Shown here: in pieces, positions 62,497 to 64,000 of the stretch
Layout of the letters: every line of letters starts with the position of its first letter
How positions within the stretch are numbered: position 1 is the first letter of the stretch
Source: Combretum micranthum
Taxonomy: Eukaryota > Streptophyta > Magnoliopsida > Myrtales > Combretaceae
NCBI GenBank assembly: GCA_024138025.1
Contig: JAMXBD010000025.1
Location: 1,555,501 to 1,619,500 of the forward strand
Reading direction: 5' to 3'
Length of the DNA stretch: 64,000 bases
The notes under the pieces: model-generated
Told to the model about the DNA's origin: nothing
Database searches by the model: none
What the model saw: only the letters and a program-made list of their open reading frames with translations
Program-made: the position numbers and the translations under genes

Positions 62497-62951
62497 TGTG
62501 ATACCTCTCATAGAGACGTTATTTGGCGTAATGACTTAAAGTTCGTCAGAACTCTAGAGTAATTCCATGATGGGTGACCTTTTGAGAAGCATTGACACCA
62601 AAGGACAAAACCATACAGTGTGTGGCTAAAGCAGACAATACCTCGGTGGACAGAGTTTTAAGAGGTTACAGGTGGTATTGGAGTAGTTCATTGGTTTTGG
62701 ACCAGTATAACGAAACTGACAAGAATATTAGTTATATAAGTAGGGGAGCATGTGATACCCCACAAATATAGATGATAGAAGTTTAATTATAGATGTACTA
62801 TTTAGTGTAATGGTTTGGAATTAAATATGCTATGGGCAGAACAATCCTAGGATGGATGACCCCCGGAAAGCACTGGCATGAAAAGACAAAATTTTGTGGC
62901 GTATGGCCAAAGCAAAAAATACCTCAGTGGGTAGAGTTTCAGGGCATTATA
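62497..62951 (+). mobile_element. Cassandra-like TRIM retrotransposon
   Basis: LTR1 62497-62670 (starts TGTGATACC, ends GGTTACA) and LTR2 62751-62951 (starts TGTGATACCCC) share AAAGCASACAATACCTCGGT-type blocks. LTR1 is followed by GGTGGTATTGGAGTAG, a degenerate initiator-Met primer site (TGGTATCAGAGC), and LTR2 is preceded by a purine tract AGTAGGGGAG. Flanks TATAT and TACAT match at 4 of 5. The LTRs contain CTAGGATGGATGACCCCC (62853-62870; GATGGGTGACCTTTTGAG in LTR1), close to the 5S rRNA internal box C (AGGATGGGTGACCTCCTGGG), the hallmark of Cassandra TRIMs. No ORF. Only part of the 5S similarity survives. Confidence 0.72.
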
Positions 62952-63069
62952 TACATTACTAGATGGTTGTTTTAATAATTTTTCAATGGAATAAATATAA
63001 TATTTATTAATCTTTATAAGTTTTTATTGAGTTTTTGAAACATTTAGAAAATGTCAATTTGATCCTTAG

Positions 63070-64000
63070 TAGGGATGACATGGTATAGGAATGGTAGAGT
63101 ACGAAGTACCACTTGTACACTACCTTATAAGATACAAAGTATTAAATTTTATTATCAAAACTTATCCTATGGCACTTTATATCCTTTTTGTACCTTGCAA
63201 AATTTGTAAGGTATATGGTACCATGTGAAACTTATAGATTTTTTTAATGAAATCTCTATAATTTTGTCTTTCTTTTTTAAACTAAAAGTTTATAATATTT
63301 GATGTGCTTTCATGTAATATATAAAACTATCTTATTTTTATATATTCATTATAAATAATAAGTGAAAAGAAATTTTGAAAGCACTTTGTTAAAATCATAC
63401 GTTCTCCAACATATCGAATTAGTTGGTGTGTAAAATATGAAATTTGTAACAAATACCTGTAAAACCTATTTATGTGATATTAAATAAAATTGTAGAACAT
63501 ATGTAGCAAATTTCAAAATTAAAAACTTTGTAATCATTTTTGTATTAATCAATCTTATTTTTATATAATTTGGGAGTTCAAGTACATATATACAACAAGA
63601 ATTCTTCTAAAGTAAAAATAATAAATTATTCCAAAATAGAATAGTATTGGTTCTTCGATAATGACAACTTCTAGAATGTAGTTTACAAATAATAATCTTG
63701 AACAAAAGTAGTTGTAACACAAAAAAAAAAAAAATTGAAGTACTATTATTTATGTCTTATATATTAAAATTATTTTATAATATTTAATATGTAAATATAA
63801 AATATCCTATAACCAGTACCATTTATATATTAGAGTATTAGTTTTAAGATGGATATATTATATGAGACCTCATATTTGTAGCCTACATTATGAGAGCATT
63901 TTTTGAAAAAATTGTACACATATACTATCTTATGACCCTTAATCTTAATACTCACCCGAATCCCCATCAGTCGAGTATAGTATGGATAGGTACCCTATAG
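63070..64000. mobile_element. Non-autonomous hAT-like element, running off the window
   Basis: Left end TAGGGATGACATGGTATAGG has the Ac-type TAGGGATG start. The interior is repetitive (GTACC, TATAGGTACC), and the window ends in GGTACCCTATAG, so the right end lies beyond. 63180-63490 matches 29810-30180 in inverse orientation. No ORF. Confidence 0.5.

Noticed and set aside
1..64000. CRISPR arrays, bacterial operons, organelle inserts, tRNA or rRNA genes
   Set aside because: No spaced identical repeats, no intact cloverleaf and no organelle gene sequence recognised. The only rRNA-like segment is the 5S box-C-like part of the TRIM LTRs.

Overview
This window is AT-rich nuclear DNA from a flowering plant, most likely a eudicot. 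Genes are interrupted by short GT-AG introns, the coding matches are to plant families (type III ACC synthase, plant secretory phospholipase A2, plant mitochondrial ATP synthase subunit g), and most of the space is transposable-element (TE) debris. There are no operons, ribosome-binding sites, CRISPR arrays, tRNA or rRNA genes that I can support.

Three host genes can be read exon by exon with no break, all on the minus strand. (1) 8274-9965: a 4-exon, 143-aa secretory PLA2 with a signal peptide, the Ca-binding loop, the CCxxHD active site and a KFEL C-terminus resembling an ER-retention signal. (2) 17411-19951, with a probable 5' leader exon from 21698: the 122-aa mitochondrial ATP synthase subunit g. 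(3) 59209-60998: a 4-exon, 438-aa 1-aminocyclopropane-1-carboxylate synthase of the short-tailed type III (ACS7-like), the committed step of ethylene synthesis, with a TATA box at 61179. They are not functionally linked.

The rest is layered TE sequence. 5280-6597 (minus) is a decayed LINE-type ORF1 (DUF4283 plus zinc knuckle) preceded by a 300-bp CT-rich leader. 22459-29395 holds two diverged direct repeats around a decayed Ty3/gypsy gag. 30429-42893 is a Ty1/copia element on the minus strand with two about 1.2-kb LTRs, an initiator-Met primer site and a polypurine tract. Its gag, protease, integrase, RT and RNase H are recognisable but mutated. A 4,423-bp Ac-type hAT transposon (35543-39965) sits inside it in the opposite orientation, with perfect 14-bp terminal inverted repeats (TIRs) and a perfect 8-bp target duplication (TSD). 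Its transposase is readable apart from one frameshift and one stop codon.

Small non-autonomous elements are scattered through the intergenic space. They include a Cassandra-like TRIM with 5S-like LTR sequence (62497-62951), a second TRIM (about 54565-55151), several hAT-type and foldback MITEs with recognisable target duplications (13966, 18772, 44040, 46504, 55369), another foldback at 11270, and two SINE-like pieces. Other structures of note are an array of repeated polypurine-tract-like motifs upstream of the copia 3' LTR, and two unusually long poly-C runs (31 and 43 bases).

I did not find a clearly new biological system. The best leads are the nested copia/hAT locus, the polypurine-tract array, the two TRIMs and the SINE-like element with a 43-bp poly-C block.
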